A stretch of DNA of 64,000 nt from JAXHMM01 sp964528445 (GTDB lineage: Bacteria; Bacteroidota; Rhodothermia; Balneolales; Balneolaceae). Positions 10,061 through 21,904 of this stretch are shown here, in pieces; position 1 is the stretch's first letter, and every line of letters starts with the position of its first letter. A model generated the notes under the pieces. The model saw only the letters and a list, made by a program, of their open reading frames with translations. It was not told where the DNA came from and did no database searches. Position numbers and translations under genes: made by a program. The stretch lies in contig CAZGSL010000006.1 of the NCBI GenBank assembly GCA_964528445.1, positions 19,560 to 83,559 of the forward strand. Reading direction: 5' to 3'.

Positions 10061-11512
10061 ATGGGTACCATAGCGCATGAGGATTACGAAGCCGTCATCG
10101 GACTGGAGGTGCACTGCCAGCTCCTGACGGAGAGCAAGGCCTTCGCCCCGGTCTCCACCGAATTCGGTGGCATGCCCAATACCCAGGTCACCCCCCTCTG
10201 CCTGGGGCACCCGGGAACGCTTCCCGTACTGAACGAAAACCTGGTGCGCTATACCATTAAAATGGGTCTGGCTACCCACTGCGAGATCGCCCGCAAGTCC
10301 ATATTCGCCCGCAAGAACTACTTCTACCCCGACCTTCCGAAGGGCTACCAGATCTCCCAGTATGAGACGCCGCTCTGCCGGAGCGGACACATCACCATTT
10401 CGGCGGAGGGGGAGGAGAAAAAGATCGGCATCACCCGGATTCACATGGAGGAAGACGCCGGCAAATCGATACACGACCAGGACCCGTTTCATACGCTTGT
10501 CGACCTTAACCGTGCCGGGGTGCCCCTGATCGAAATCGTATCAGAACCCGACATACGCACCCCAAAGGAGGCCTACGCCTACCTCACGCGTATCAAACAG
10601 ATCGTGCAGTACCTGGAAATCTGCGACGGCAACATGGAAGAGGGGAGTCTGCGCTGCGACGCCAATGTATCGGTCATGCCCCGGGGAAACCGGGAGTTCG
10701 GCACACGCACGGAGCTGAAGAACATGAACTCCTTCCGCAATGTGGAACGCGCCCTGGAGTATGAAATCGAGCGCCAGATCGGCCTGCTCGAGAATGATCG
10801 CGAGGTGATTCAGGAGACCCTGCTGTGGGACGCCGACAAGCTGGAGACGCGTAAGATGCGGACCAAGGAGGAGGCCCACGACTACCGCTATTTCCCCGAG
10901 CCGGACCTCCCGCCGGTGGTGGTAACCGGGGAGATGCTGGAGGAGCTGCGCGAGGAGCTGCCCGAAATGCCGGATGTGCGGCGGAAACGCTTTGTGGAGG
11001 AGTACGGGATGAGTGCGGAGAACGCCCGGACGCTGACCGACGACCGCTACCTGGCTGATTACTACGAAGAGGTGGCCGGGCAGGTGGAATCAGCCGGATC
11101 GGCCACCAGCCTGATCCTCACCGAAGTCCTGCGGGTCCTCAACGACCGCAGCATCTCCATCCGGGAGTTTCCGGTTACCCCCGAGCGCCTCGGCGGACTC
11201 ATCGCGCTGCGGGAAGACGACAAGATCAACTCTTCGGCGATGACCGAGATCTTCAATGCCATGCTGGAGAGGGAGGCGGACGCGGAAGAGCTGGCCGAGG
11301 AGATGAATCTCCTGCAGGTTTCGGATACCGGGTTCATCGAGCCGATCGTGGAGGAGGTGCTCGAACAGCATCCCGACGAGGTGCGGCGGTTCCGCGAGGG
11401 GAAAAAAGGGTTGATCGGGTTTTTCATCGGCCAGGTCATGCAGCGTTCGCAGGGCAAAGCCAATCCCGAACTGGTGCGCGAGCTGATTGCAAGTAAGCTG
11501 GAAGAATCGTAA
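10061..11512 (+). CDS. gatB: Aspartyl/glutamyl-tRNA(Asn/Gln) amidotransferase subunit B
   Basis: About 483 residues; the kinase/tRNA-binding subunit of GatCAB, which converts Glu-tRNA(Gln) and Asp-tRNA(Asn) into the amidated forms. The protein opens with YEAVIGLEVHCQLLTESKAF and contains YFYPDLPKGYQISQYE, the GVPLIEIVSEPD box, GSLRCDANVS and the C-terminal YqeY-like tail used for tRNA binding. ATG 10061 is preferred; an in-frame ATG at 10049 would add four residues. The frame remains open far upstream inside aguA, but that part is not GatB. gatA and gatC are elsewhere. Confidence 0.95.
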   Translation: MGTIAHEDYEAVIGLEVHCQLLTESKAFAPVSTEFGGMPNTQVTPLCLGHPGTLPVLNENLVRYTIKMGLATHCEIARKSIFARKNYFYPDLPKGYQISQYETPLCRSGHITISAEGEEKKIGITRIHMEEDAGKSIHDQDPFHTLVDLNRAGVPLIEIVSEPDIRTPKEAYAYLTRIKQIVQYLEICDGNMEEGSLRCDANVSVMPRGNREFGTRTELKNMNSFRNVERALEYEIERQIGLLENDREVIQETLLWDADKLETRKMRTKEEAHDYRYFPEPDLPPVVVTGEMLEELREELPEMPDVRRKRFVEEYGMSAENARTLTDDRYLADYYEEVAGQVESAGSATSLILTEVLRVLNDRSISIREFPVTPERLGGLIALREDDKINSSAMTEIFNAMLEREADAEELAEEMNLLQVSDTGFIEPIVEEVLEQHPDEVRRFREGKKGLIGFFIGQVMQRSQGKANPELVRELIASKLEES

Positions 11513-11548
11513 ATAGGACAACGAATCAACGTTAGGTAGCAGTCTTCG

Positions 11549-12913
11549 ATGAAGTACAAGTTAATCTGTCTGCTGACGGGTGCCGCGGCGCTTCTTGCCG
11601 CATCCTGTACGGACGCCCCCCCGGAAGACACCGCCCATATCAGCGGACAGCTTACCGTGGCCGACTCGTTGGACGCCAGCGGGGACTATTCGGGCATTGG
11701 CGTGAGCGTCATCAACCGTGACACCGGCTCCGGCGGACGCGATACCCTTTTTCATTCGGTAACCGATCGGGAGGGGCGGTTCGAGGGAACGATCCGCATA
11801 CCTTCCCAGGATACCTATCCCCTGGTCTTCTCCCGGAACGGGGAGCAGGTCGGGGAGACGACCCTCTACCTGTCGGCGGACGACAGCGTGAGCGTCTCCG
11901 GCGACCTCGCAGACCTGCAGCAGACCCTGGAGATCTCCTCACGGGAGCACAGCGCACTGGAGCTCCTGGAGCGGTTGGACCGCACCTTCAGCCGTGTCAG
12001 CCTCTACGCGCGGGCCGGACGGATTTCGGCGGACAGCCTTACGGGGGAGATGGAGAAGTGGGGCGATCTCTACTGGGACGTCTACAGTCGCTACCCGGAG
12101 ACCATCGCGGGAAAACAGGCGGCGACGGAAACCATCCGGCTTCTGAGTGTCCAGGATCCCGCCGAGATGATGCGGAAACTTCGGGAGATACGGGAGGACG
12201 AGGAGCTGGTGAATCTGGCGGCGATCCACGGCAAGGAGCGCGCTGCAAGGCAGCACGGACTGGACTATGCCCTGGCCTACCTGGACACCCTGCAGCGGTT
12301 GAATCCCGACGAAGAGTCCCTGCAGGGTATACGCATGGAGCGCATCAAGCTGCTGTACGACAGCGCGCGGGTGGAGAACGCCATGAACCTGCTGGCGGAA
12401 TTCCAGGAGGATTACGCGGACGATTCGGCGGCCATGAGCTGGTCCGAATCCATCCGGTACGACCTGGAGTACCTGGCCCCGGGAGATACGATACCGGATT
12501 TCTCGTTCGGTGCCAATGGGGGGACGGTCAGCCGCGAATCGCTTATGGGATCTCCCTACATTCTTGAGATTACCAACCTCGCCAACAGCCTCTACCAGCA
12601 GCAGTTCGACCGGGCGGTGGTGATCCACAGCATTTACAAGAACTACGGTCTCGACATCGTCACCATCCCGCTGGACGGCAGCCAGGTGACGGTGGAGGCT
12701 TTTTTCGAAGAGCGTGTGCGTCCCTGGCCGGTGGCCGGCGCGGGCGAATTCGATGCGGAGGAGCTGAGGGACCGTTTCAACATCCGAAGCCTGCCCACCC
12801 GTTTTTTGGTGGACAGCGAGGGGCGGATCGTCCGAAAATACGTGAGGACCGAGTTTCGGGACATCATCCAGGGCATTCAGAACGTGATCGCCAACGAAGA
12901 ACCACCGTCATGA
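11549..12913 (+). CDS. Lipoprotein with TlpA/AhpC-like thioredoxin domain lacking the CxxC motif
   Basis: 454 residues. The N-terminus is a lipoprotein signal peptide with lipobox AASC and Cys20 as the acylated residue, so it should sit in the periplasm or outer membrane. Residues about 30-130 form a beta-rich carboxypeptidase-regulatory/DUF4369-like domain (ISGQLTVADS... DREGRFEGTI), then a helical spacer, then a C-terminal thioredoxin fold (IPDFSFGANGGTV to the end). The cis-proline loop SLPTRFLVD is kept, but where TlpA proteins have WCPPC this one reads EITNLANSLYQQQF, with no cysteine. It is therefore probably not a disulfide oxidoreductase. It overlaps tpiA by 4 bases (ATGA), suggesting co-expression. 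Confidence 0.8.
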   Translation: MKYKLICLLTGAAALLAASCTDAPPEDTAHISGQLTVADSLDASGDYSGIGVSVINRDTGSGGRDTLFHSVTDREGRFEGTIRIPSQDTYPLVFSRNGEQVGETTLYLSADDSVSVSGDLADLQQTLEISSREHSALELLERLDRTFSRVSLYARAGRISADSLTGEMEKWGDLYWDVYSRYPETIAGKQAATETIRLLSVQDPAEMMRKLREIREDEELVNLAAIHGKERAARQHGLDYALAYLDTLQRLNPDEESLQGIRMERIKLLYDSARVENAMNLLAEFQEDYADDSAAMSWSESIRYDLEYLAPGDTIPDFSFGANGGTVSRESLMGSPYILEITNLANSLYQQQFDRAVVIHSIYKNYGLDIVTIPLDGSQVTVEAFFEERVRPWPVAGAGEFDAEELRDRFNIRSLPTRFLVDSEGRIVRKYVRTEFRDIIQGIQNVIANEEPPS

Positions 12914-13686
12914 GCAGACCTATTCTGATAGCCGGTAACTGGAAAATGAATTGCGGTCCCGGCGAGGCAGCCGCCCTGCTGCGGGGCCTGACTGGGCGGC
13001 TGGACGGGCGGCCCGCCGGGGTGGAAATCCTCGTCTGTCCCCCGTTCGTCTCCATCCCCGCCGCGGAGGAAGTCCTGCAGGATGAGAAGAGCGTTCAGCT
13101 CGGGGCGCAGGATGTTCACTACGAGGATGAGGGCGCTTTTACGGGGGAGGTGAGCACCGGCATGCTGCGGGAGCTGGGCTGTTCGCATGTGATCGTGGGA
13201 CACTCCGAGCGGCGGGATTATTTCGGGGAGACCGACTCCACGGTAAACCGTAAACTCCTCAGGGTGCTCTCCGCGGGAATGCGGCCCATTGTCTGCGTGG
13301 GCGAGTCGCTCCGCGAACGGAGGGACGGCACGCATCGCAAGCGGGTCCGCAAGCAGGTGGAGGCAGCCCTGACCGGCGTGGAGGAGGAAGAGGCCGGCCG
13401 GGTGATTGTGGCCTATGAGCCTATATGGGCCATTGGCACCGGCGAGACGGCCACGCCGGAACAGGCCCAGGAGATGCACGCGATGATCCGGGAGGCCGTC
13501 GCCGAACGCTCTTCGGAGTCCGCCGCCGAATCTCTTCTCATCCTGTACGGGGGCAGCATGAAGCCCCACAACGCTGCATCCCTGCTGGAACAGGGAGATG
13601 TGGACGGGGGGCTGGTGGGTGGAGCCTCCCTGGAAGCGGAGAGTTTTGCCTCAATCGTTGAAATCGCCGAACAAATTTCAGAATAG
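12910..13686 (+). CDS. tpiA: Triosephosphate isomerase
   Basis: 258-residue TIM barrel enzyme interconverting DHAP and glyceraldehyde 3-phosphate. Catalytic residues are in place: Asn10 and Lys12 in GNWKMN, His98 in VGHSERRDYF and Glu170 in AYEPIWAIGTG. The phosphate-binding loop YGGSMKPHN and GGLVGGASLE are also intact. Start overlaps the stop of the upstream lipoprotein gene and purD begins 2 bp after its stop, giving a tight three-gene block. Confidence 0.97.
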   Translation: MSRPILIAGNWKMNCGPGEAAALLRGLTGRLDGRPAGVEILVCPPFVSIPAAEEVLQDEKSVQLGAQDVHYEDEGAFTGEVSTGMLRELGCSHVIVGHSERRDYFGETDSTVNRKLLRVLSAGMRPIVCVGESLRERRDGTHRKRVRKQVEAALTGVEEEEAGRVIVAYEPIWAIGTGETATPEQAQEMHAMIREAVAERSSESAAESLLILYGGSMKPHNAASLLEQGDVDGGLVGGASLEAESFASIVEIAEQISE

Positions 13687-13688
13687 TA

Positions 13689-14975
13689 ATGGGAACGAAC
13701 GTACTTTTGCTGGGCAGCGGCGGACGGGAACACGCCATGGCCTGGAGCATCGCCCGGTCGGAACGGCTGGACACACTCTATATCGCCCCCGGCAATCCCG
13801 GAACCGCACAGGTAGGCACCAACGTGGAGCTGTCGCCCACCGACTTCGGGGCGGTGGCCGAATTTGCCGAAGAGAAGGATATCGGCCTGGTGGTGGTGGG
13901 ACCCGAAAAGCCCCTGGTGGAAGGGATCGCCGACTACCTCGGCGAGCGCGACATACGCGTATTCGGACCCAGGCAGCATGCCGCCCGCCTGGAGGGGAGC
14001 AAGAAATTTGCCAATGAGTTCATGAAGAAAAACCGCGTCCCCACAGCGGAATTCACCAGCTTCGGGCGGGGCGAGTTCGATGACGCCCTGACGTATGTCA
14101 GGGAGCGGGGGGAATACCCCGTGGTTCTAAAAGCCGACGGCCTGGCGGGAGGCAAGGGGGTGTTTATCTGCGAGACGATCGAGGAGGTGGAGAACCGCCT
14201 CTCCCAGCTGAAGGAGGACGAACGGTTCCGGGAGGCGGCCGAAAAGCTGGTGATCGAGGAGTTCCTGGAAGGGGAGGAGGCCTCCGTGTTCGTGATATCG
14301 GACGGCGAGACGGCGCGTATTATTCACAACGCCCAGGATCACAAGCGGATCGGAGAGGGGGACACCGGCCTCAATACGGGGGGGATGGGCGCCTACTGCC
14401 CGGCCCCGCTGATGACCGAGCGGATGATGGCGAGGGTGGAGAAGGAGATCGTACTGCCCACCATCTCGGCCATGCTGCTGGATGACCAACCCTACCAGGG
14501 CATCCTGTACTGCGGACTGATGATTACCGACGAGGGACCCAAGGTGGTGGAGTTCAACTGCCGTTTCGGAGATCCGGAGGGACAGGCTATCCTGCCGGCG
14601 CTGAAGACGGACCTGCTGGAGCTGATGCTGGCGGCGGCGGAAGGGAGGCTCTCGGAAATGCAGGTGAAGGTGGACAGCCGCTACCGCTGCTGCGTGGTGC
14701 TCGCCTCCGACGGATACCCGGTGGAGTACGAGAAGGGGAAACCGATCGGGGGACTGGAGAATGTTTCGGGCGATGCGCTGATCTTTCACGCGGGTACGGC
14801 CATGAAAGACGGACAGCTGGTGACGGACGGGGGACGTGTGCTGAACGTGGTCGGATCGGGCGACAGCCTCCGGGAGGCGATCCGCAACACCTACGAGGAA
14901 GTGGAGAAGATTACATTTTCCAACCGGTACTACCGCAGCGATATCGGGGCAAAGGGCCTGAAGTACGTGGGATAG
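13689..14975 (+). CDS. purD: Phosphoribosylamine-glycine ligase
   Basis: 428-residue GARS, the ATP-grasp enzyme joining phosphoribosylamine and glycine in purine synthesis. The N-terminal loop VLLLGSGGREHAMAW is the family hallmark, followed by the ATP-grasp region (KADGLAGGKGVF), the metal-binding segment VEFNCRFGDPE and the C-terminal RVLNVVG domain. Here it stands alone (not fused to PurM or PurN). Ends 62 bp before the convergent menE. Confidence 0.96.
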   Translation: MGTNVLLLGSGGREHAMAWSIARSERLDTLYIAPGNPGTAQVGTNVELSPTDFGAVAEFAEEKDIGLVVVGPEKPLVEGIADYLGERDIRVFGPRQHAARLEGSKKFANEFMKKNRVPTAEFTSFGRGEFDDALTYVRERGEYPVVLKADGLAGGKGVFICETIEEVENRLSQLKEDERFREAAEKLVIEEFLEGEEASVFVISDGETARIIHNAQDHKRIGEGDTGLNTGGMGAYCPAPLMTERMMARVEKEIVLPTISAMLLDDQPYQGILYCGLMITDEGPKVVEFNCRFGDPEGQAILPALKTDLLELMLAAAEGRLSEMQVKVDSRYRCCVVLASDGYPVEYEKGKPIGGLENVSGDALIFHAGTAMKDGQLVTDGGRVLNVVGSGDSLREAIRNTYEEVEKITFSNRYYRSDIGAKGLKYVG

Positions 14976-15004
14976 CAAAGTTCCAGTTCTCCTGCCCCGA
15001 AACA

Positions 15005-15020
15005 CGCCGGAATTCCGGCG
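15005..15020. terminator. Palindrome between convergent purD and menE
   Basis: CGCCGGAATTCCGGCG is a perfect 16-bp palindrome in the 62-bp gap between the purD and menE stop codons. It can form a short hairpin with an AATT loop on either transcript. There is no U-run, so its role as a bidirectional terminator is inferred from position only. Confidence 0.4.
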
Positions 15021-15037
15021 GAAATCCCGTCTCCGGT

Positions 15038-16576
15038 TCAGCCCTCTTTGAAGAGGCCGATGACCTCCTTTCGCTTGATTTTGCCCGAGGGAGTGTGAGG
15101 CAGTTCCTCCACCCGGATGATCTCCCTGGGAATCTTGAAATCGGTGAGCCGCTCCCCGAGAGTATCGCGCATCGCCTCCGGGTCTATTCCGTTCCCGTCG
15201 GTGCTTACCACGGCCGCAACCACCCGCTGCCCCCACTCCTCGTCCGGAAGACCGATGACGGCCGCCTCCCGTATCCCGTCCAGTTTTACGAGTTCCACCT
15301 CCACTTCGTGCGGGGAGACGTTCTCTCCCCCCGTGATGATGAGGTCGGTTCTCCGGGCCTCCACGATGAGCTGGTCGTGCACGTTCAGGTGGCCGTAATC
15401 GCCCGTGTTGAACCAATCCTCTCCGTCGAACGAGGCGGCGCGCCCAAATTCCATAACGCCCTGTGCTCCCTCGACGCCGGGCTCGCTATCCTCCCCCAGG
15501 TAGCCGTCGAAGACCTGCGGCCCCCGCAGCCAGATGGTGCCTGAGTCGTTTGCCGGAACCGGCTTGCCCTCCCGGTCGCGGATCTCAATTTCGTTGGGCT
15601 CAAAAATCCTGCCCACGCTTTTCCGGGGCGTATAGATGCCGCTCGGCTTGAGAATGTGGTTGGCCGCGATCTGCGCGCAGGTCTCGGTCATTCCGTAGCT
15701 GGGGACCAGGGGAATGCCCTTCTCGGTGGCGTATTTGATCAGTTCCGGGTCGATGGGTCCCCCGCCCAGCAGGATCGCCTTGAAATTCCGGTGCGTCCGG
15801 AACGCGGGAATCTCCAGCAGGCGCCGGAGCATGGTGGGGACCAGGGAGGCCGCCTGGAAGAGGGTATTCTCGTGCAGGAAGGTCGAGACCATCTCCCTGT
15901 CGAATCGGTTCATCCGGTATATCCCGCTTCCGTAGAGCAGGGAGCGCAGGATGATGGAGACGCCCCCTATATGGTTCAGCGGCAGGCAGAGCAGCCAGAA
16001 ATGGTTGTGGTCGGGACGGAAGTTTTCGGCGGAGGCGTGGGCGGCATGCATCATCTGCCGACGTTTCAGGGGGACGATTTTGGGGGTGCCGGACGTGCCT
16101 GAGGTAAAGAAGTAGCCGAAAATGGCCTCCGGATCGTTGTTCGGCTCGTACTTTTCGGCCTTGCTGGTCAGTTTCGGTTCGCTCTCAAGCACCTTGTCCA
16201 TTTCAAGCTGTTCGATGGGCGCGGAGTGGTCCACCGGCGCTTTTTCGGTCTGTTCCCTGCCGTAGATCAGGAATCCGGGATCCAGCCGCTCGAAGCGCTC
16301 ATCGAACGTGCGAGCCGGGGCATGGGGATCGAAGCAGCAGAACGGGATCCCCAACTGCCAGCAGGCGGCCAGGGCGAAGATGAGTTCATCGCAGGAGGCG
16401 GAGAGAAATCCGACCGGCTCACCCGGCTCGTGACCGTGGTCCATCAGGAACTGAAGGAAGAAGTGCTGGAACCGGTCCAGGTGCCCGTAGGTATACAGCC
16501 CTCTCCGGGAGGCGAGAAAATGGTTCTCCCGGTCGGGCGACTTAAATTCGGGGATGTGACCCTTCCGGCTTCGCAT
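15038..16576 (-). CDS. menE: 2-succinylbenzoate-CoA ligase MenE
   Basis: 512-residue ANL-superfamily adenylating enzyme that activates o-succinylbenzoate to its CoA thioester. The P-loop-like TSGTSGTPK, the SYGMTET motif, the hinge region WFNTGDYGHLN and the C-terminal TPSGKIKRKE lysine motif are all present. Assignment to MenE over other acyl-CoA ligases rests on its place 1 bp downstream of menC. It is the last gene of the menA-menC-menE block. Confidence 0.92.
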   Translation of the reverse strand: MRSRKGHIPEFKSPDRENHFLASRRGLYTYGHLDRFQHFFLQFLMDHGHEPGEPVGFLSASCDELIFALAACWQLGIPFCCFDPHAPARTFDERFERLDPGFLIYGREQTEKAPVDHSAPIEQLEMDKVLESEPKLTSKAEKYEPNNDPEAIFGYFFTSGTSGTPKIVPLKRRQMMHAAHASAENFRPDHNHFWLLCLPLNHIGGVSIILRSLLYGSGIYRMNRFDREMVSTFLHENTLFQAASLVPTMLRRLLEIPAFRTHRNFKAILLGGGPIDPELIKYATEKGIPLVPSYGMTETCAQIAANHILKPSGIYTPRKSVGRIFEPNEIEIRDREGKPVPANDSGTIWLRGPQVFDGYLGEDSEPGVEGAQGVMEFGRAASFDGEDWFNTGDYGHLNVHDQLIVEARRTDLIITGGENVSPHEVEVELVKLDGIREAAVIGLPDEEWGQRVVAAVVSTDGNGIDPEAMRDTLGERLTDFKIPREIIRVEELPHTPSGKIKRKEVIGLFKEG

Positions 16577-16577
16577 T

Positions 16578-17675
16578 TCAGAGCTCCGTTCGTTTTAAAC
16601 TTACCCGTTTCAGTTCCTCTTTGCCAGGCGGATGGAATCCCGGCCCCGGAGGCACCCGCATGTTTCCCCGGACGACCGCATCGGGCGGGACCGCGAAATC
16701 CGTTTGAAAAAGCATACCCGTCGCCAGCCCGTGGGCGTGCCGGGCCGATCCGACTCCCCCCGCCAGCAGCGCGGTCATGGCGCGTCCCGTGCCTCCCTCC
16801 AGCGAACTGGTGAAGATAACGGTATTGTCATATTGGTCCGCGAGGGCTTTGATGGCAAAAATATCCGACAATCCGCCGGCTACCATAGGTTTAAGTATAA
16901 TGAAATCAGTGAATTCCAATAAATTTTCTTCGAACGCCTCGCCAAAGAGGGTCTCGTCCAGCGCCAGCGGCACCGCGGACTGACGGCTGAGTTCGGAGAA
17001 CTGCTCCCGGGAGCAGTTTTCCAAGGGCTCCTCGCAGTACTCAAGGCCCAGCCCGGCCAGCCGGTCGAGCGCGCCTGCGGCCCTCTCGAATGTCCACCCC
17101 CGGTTGGCGTCCGCCCGCAATTTCAGCTCCGGCCGGCGCTGCCGGAGGAGCTCCAGGATCTGGAGTTCCACTTCGGGCTCTGCGTCCAGTTTCACCTTGA
17201 GGGTTCCGTATCCCTCCTCCGCCAGTCGGTCTGCCCGATCGAGGGTGCGATCCGGATCGCCGGAGACCGGCAGGACCCCGTTCATCGCCACCCTCTCCTC
17301 CCAGCTGTTGAAAAGCAGGGTGCCCGGAGCCGTGTCCTGCCGCCGCGACTCCAGATCGGTCCAGAGCGTATCCAGCGCGAACCTCAGGGAGGGAAGCACC
17401 TCGTTCCGCCGGTGGAAGACCCCCGTCTCATCTATACCGCACGGTTCCGAAAGAAGTTCCCGTATGTTTGTCGCGAGCGCCCCGGCCTGCTCCAGGACCT
17501 CCTCCGGGGTCTCCCGGGAGAAGCCCGGCAGGGGAGCGGCCTCCCCCCAGGCGGCTACACCATGGTCGGGGTTTTCCGCCCGCAGCAGCACGCCCCTGCG
17601 GCTGCGGTAGCGTCCGCCCGCACTGCGGAACTCCTCCTTCAGGTCCAGTTCGTAAAGAATAGCGGTCAGTTTCAT
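16578..17675 (-). CDS. menC: o-Succinylbenzoate synthase MenC
   Basis: 365-residue enolase-superfamily enzyme dehydrating SHCHC to o-succinylbenzoate. Superfamily residues can be placed: Lys160/Lys162 (TLKVKLD), Asp189 (RADANRGW), Glu215 (CEEP), Asp240 (LALDET) and Lys262 (ILKP). The start at 17675 (MKLTAILYELDL) is chosen because upstream in-frame residues overlap menA and look non-coding. It follows menA by 4 bp and precedes menE by 1 bp. Confidence 0.94.
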   Translation of the reverse strand: MKLTAILYELDLKEEFRSAGGRYRSRRGVLLRAENPDHGVAAWGEAAPLPGFSRETPEEVLEQAGALATNIRELLSEPCGIDETGVFHRRNEVLPSLRFALDTLWTDLESRRQDTAPGTLLFNSWEERVAMNGVLPVSGDPDRTLDRADRLAEEGYGTLKVKLDAEPEVELQILELLRQRRPELKLRADANRGWTFERAAGALDRLAGLGLEYCEEPLENCSREQFSELSRQSAVPLALDETLFGEAFEENLLEFTDFIILKPMVAGGLSDIFAIKALADQYDNTVIFTSSLEGGTGRAMTALLAGGVGSARHAHGLATGMLFQTDFAVPPDAVVRGNMRVPPGPGFHPPGKEELKRVSLKRTEL

Positions 17676-17679
17676 GATC

Positions 17680-18492
17680 CTATCCCCAAATGAGTCCCAT
17701 ACAGAATAGCACGCCGAAGATAACCATGAAGCGCGCGGTCCGTTCCAGGGTGCGGTTGAGCCTTCGCTTGTCCGTTTCGGTCCATACCGACGCCAGCAGG
17801 CGCAGCGCCCAGGGCAGGCTGAGAAGGGGGAGCAGCACCGGCAAGTCGTACGCCAGGCGGAAATAGAAATGGGGGGGAACCGCATAGGCCACGGCGATCA
17901 TGGCCAGGTACTCCCATCGAAGCGCATTCTCGCCGAAAAGCACGCCCAGGGTGTTTTTCCCCGCCCGGGCGTCCTGTTCCACGTCCCGAAGGTTGTTGAT
18001 CACCAGGATATTGACCGACAGGGCGCCCGCGGTGAGGGAGGCCCAGAAGGCGGCGGCGCTCCACTCCAGCGCGTTTACGTAGTAGGTTCCCGAAACGGCC
18101 ACGATCCCGAAAAAGAGAAAGACAAAGAGATCCCCGAGTCCGTTGTAGCCCAGCGGCCAGGGTCCTCCCGTGTAGAGTATCCCGCACGCCAGCGAAAGCA
18201 CCCCGATCAGCAGAATCACCCATCCGGCGTGCCACACCAGGTAGAGTCCCACGGCAAACGCCAGTCCCATCGTCAGTACGGTAGCCTGTTTCATCCGGCG
18301 GGCGGGTATGGCCCCGGTAGAGGTGGCCCGCTCAAAACCGATGCGGTCGTCGCTGTCCGCACCTTTCCGGAAGTCAAAATAGTCGTTCGCGAAATTGGTG
18401 CCGATCTGGATAAGAAAGGCGCAGAGAAGCGCGACAAGAGAAGGAATCCAATCGAACACTCCCTCCGACCATGCGAGGGAAGCCCCCACCAT
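17680..18492 (-). CDS. menA: 1,4-Dihydroxy-2-naphthoate polyprenyltransferase MenA (start uncertain)
   Basis: UbiA-family membrane prenyltransferase attaching the isoprenoid chain to DHNA. The first Asp-rich motif is NFANDYFDFRKGADSDDR and the second is in DVEQDARAGKNTLG; about eight membrane segments follow. The first ATG (18492) gives 270 residues and cuts off the usual N-terminus. The same frame continues upstream with the expected MenA sequence (KLTIWIKAARPQTLSAALVP) to about 18546, yet contains no ATG, GTG or TTG before the next stop. A CTG at 18567 would give about 295 residues, the normal family length. The coordinates here use the ATG; the true start is probably upstream at a non-standard codon. 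Confidence 0.85.
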   Translation of the reverse strand: MVGASLAWSEGVFDWIPSLVALLCAFLIQIGTNFANDYFDFRKGADSDDRIGFERATSTGAIPARRMKQATVLTMGLAFAVGLYLVWHAGWVILLIGVLSLACGILYTGGPWPLGYNGLGDLFVFLFFGIVAVSGTYYVNALEWSAAAFWASLTAGALSVNILVINNLRDVEQDARAGKNTLGVLFGENALRWEYLAMIAVAYAVPPHFYFRLAYDLPVLLPLLSLPWALRLLASVWTETDKRRLNRTLERTARFMVIFGVLFCMGLIWG

Positions 18493-18567
18493 TACCGGGA
18501 CCAGGGCGGCGGACAGGGTCTGCGGACGCGCAGCTTTGATCCATATGGTGAGCTTGGAGGCGGCCAG

Positions 18568-18858
18568 GATTCGGGTGGTTGATGTGAATAACCGGTGATG
18601 CTCTTGCCGGCTAAAATAGTGAAAATAGCGTCTGCTTAAAAAAACAAGCCAAAGGAAAGTTTAGGTTGAAATAGTTTAAGGAAAACGGGCCGAAAAAGAC
18701 TCAATGAATAAAATATTAAATTATTGATTTATATACCCCTTTTATTATTAAATGTGGATAAATTTACAGCTAAATAAGTTGTGTTTCGATGGTTCAATCT
18801 CCTATTTTGGGGGTGAGGCAACTTCCTAACTTTAAAATCGCATCGATACCACAGACCC
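18568..18858. other. AT-rich divergent intergenic region between menA and glnA
   Basis: About 290 bp, visibly much richer in A and T than its neighbours, especially 18620-18800. It holds no convincing gene. It must carry the glnA promoter on the plus strand and the menA promoter on the minus strand. A second 7/8 -7-like box, TAAATTTA at 18759-18766, is also present. Confidence 0.6.
18805..18834 (+). promoter_or_regulatory. Candidate promoter of glnA
   Basis: TTTTG (18805-18809) is followed after 17 bases by TAACTTTA (18827-18834), a 7/8 match to TAnnTTTG. The predicted transcript would start about 20 nt before the glnA ATG. Confidence 0.5.
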
Positions 18859-21036
<2,178 letters not shown>

Positions 21037-21064
21037 GGACCGGCATGCTGCTGCGGAGCCGGAT

Positions 21065-21893
<829 letters not shown>

Positions 21894-21904
<11 letters not shown>

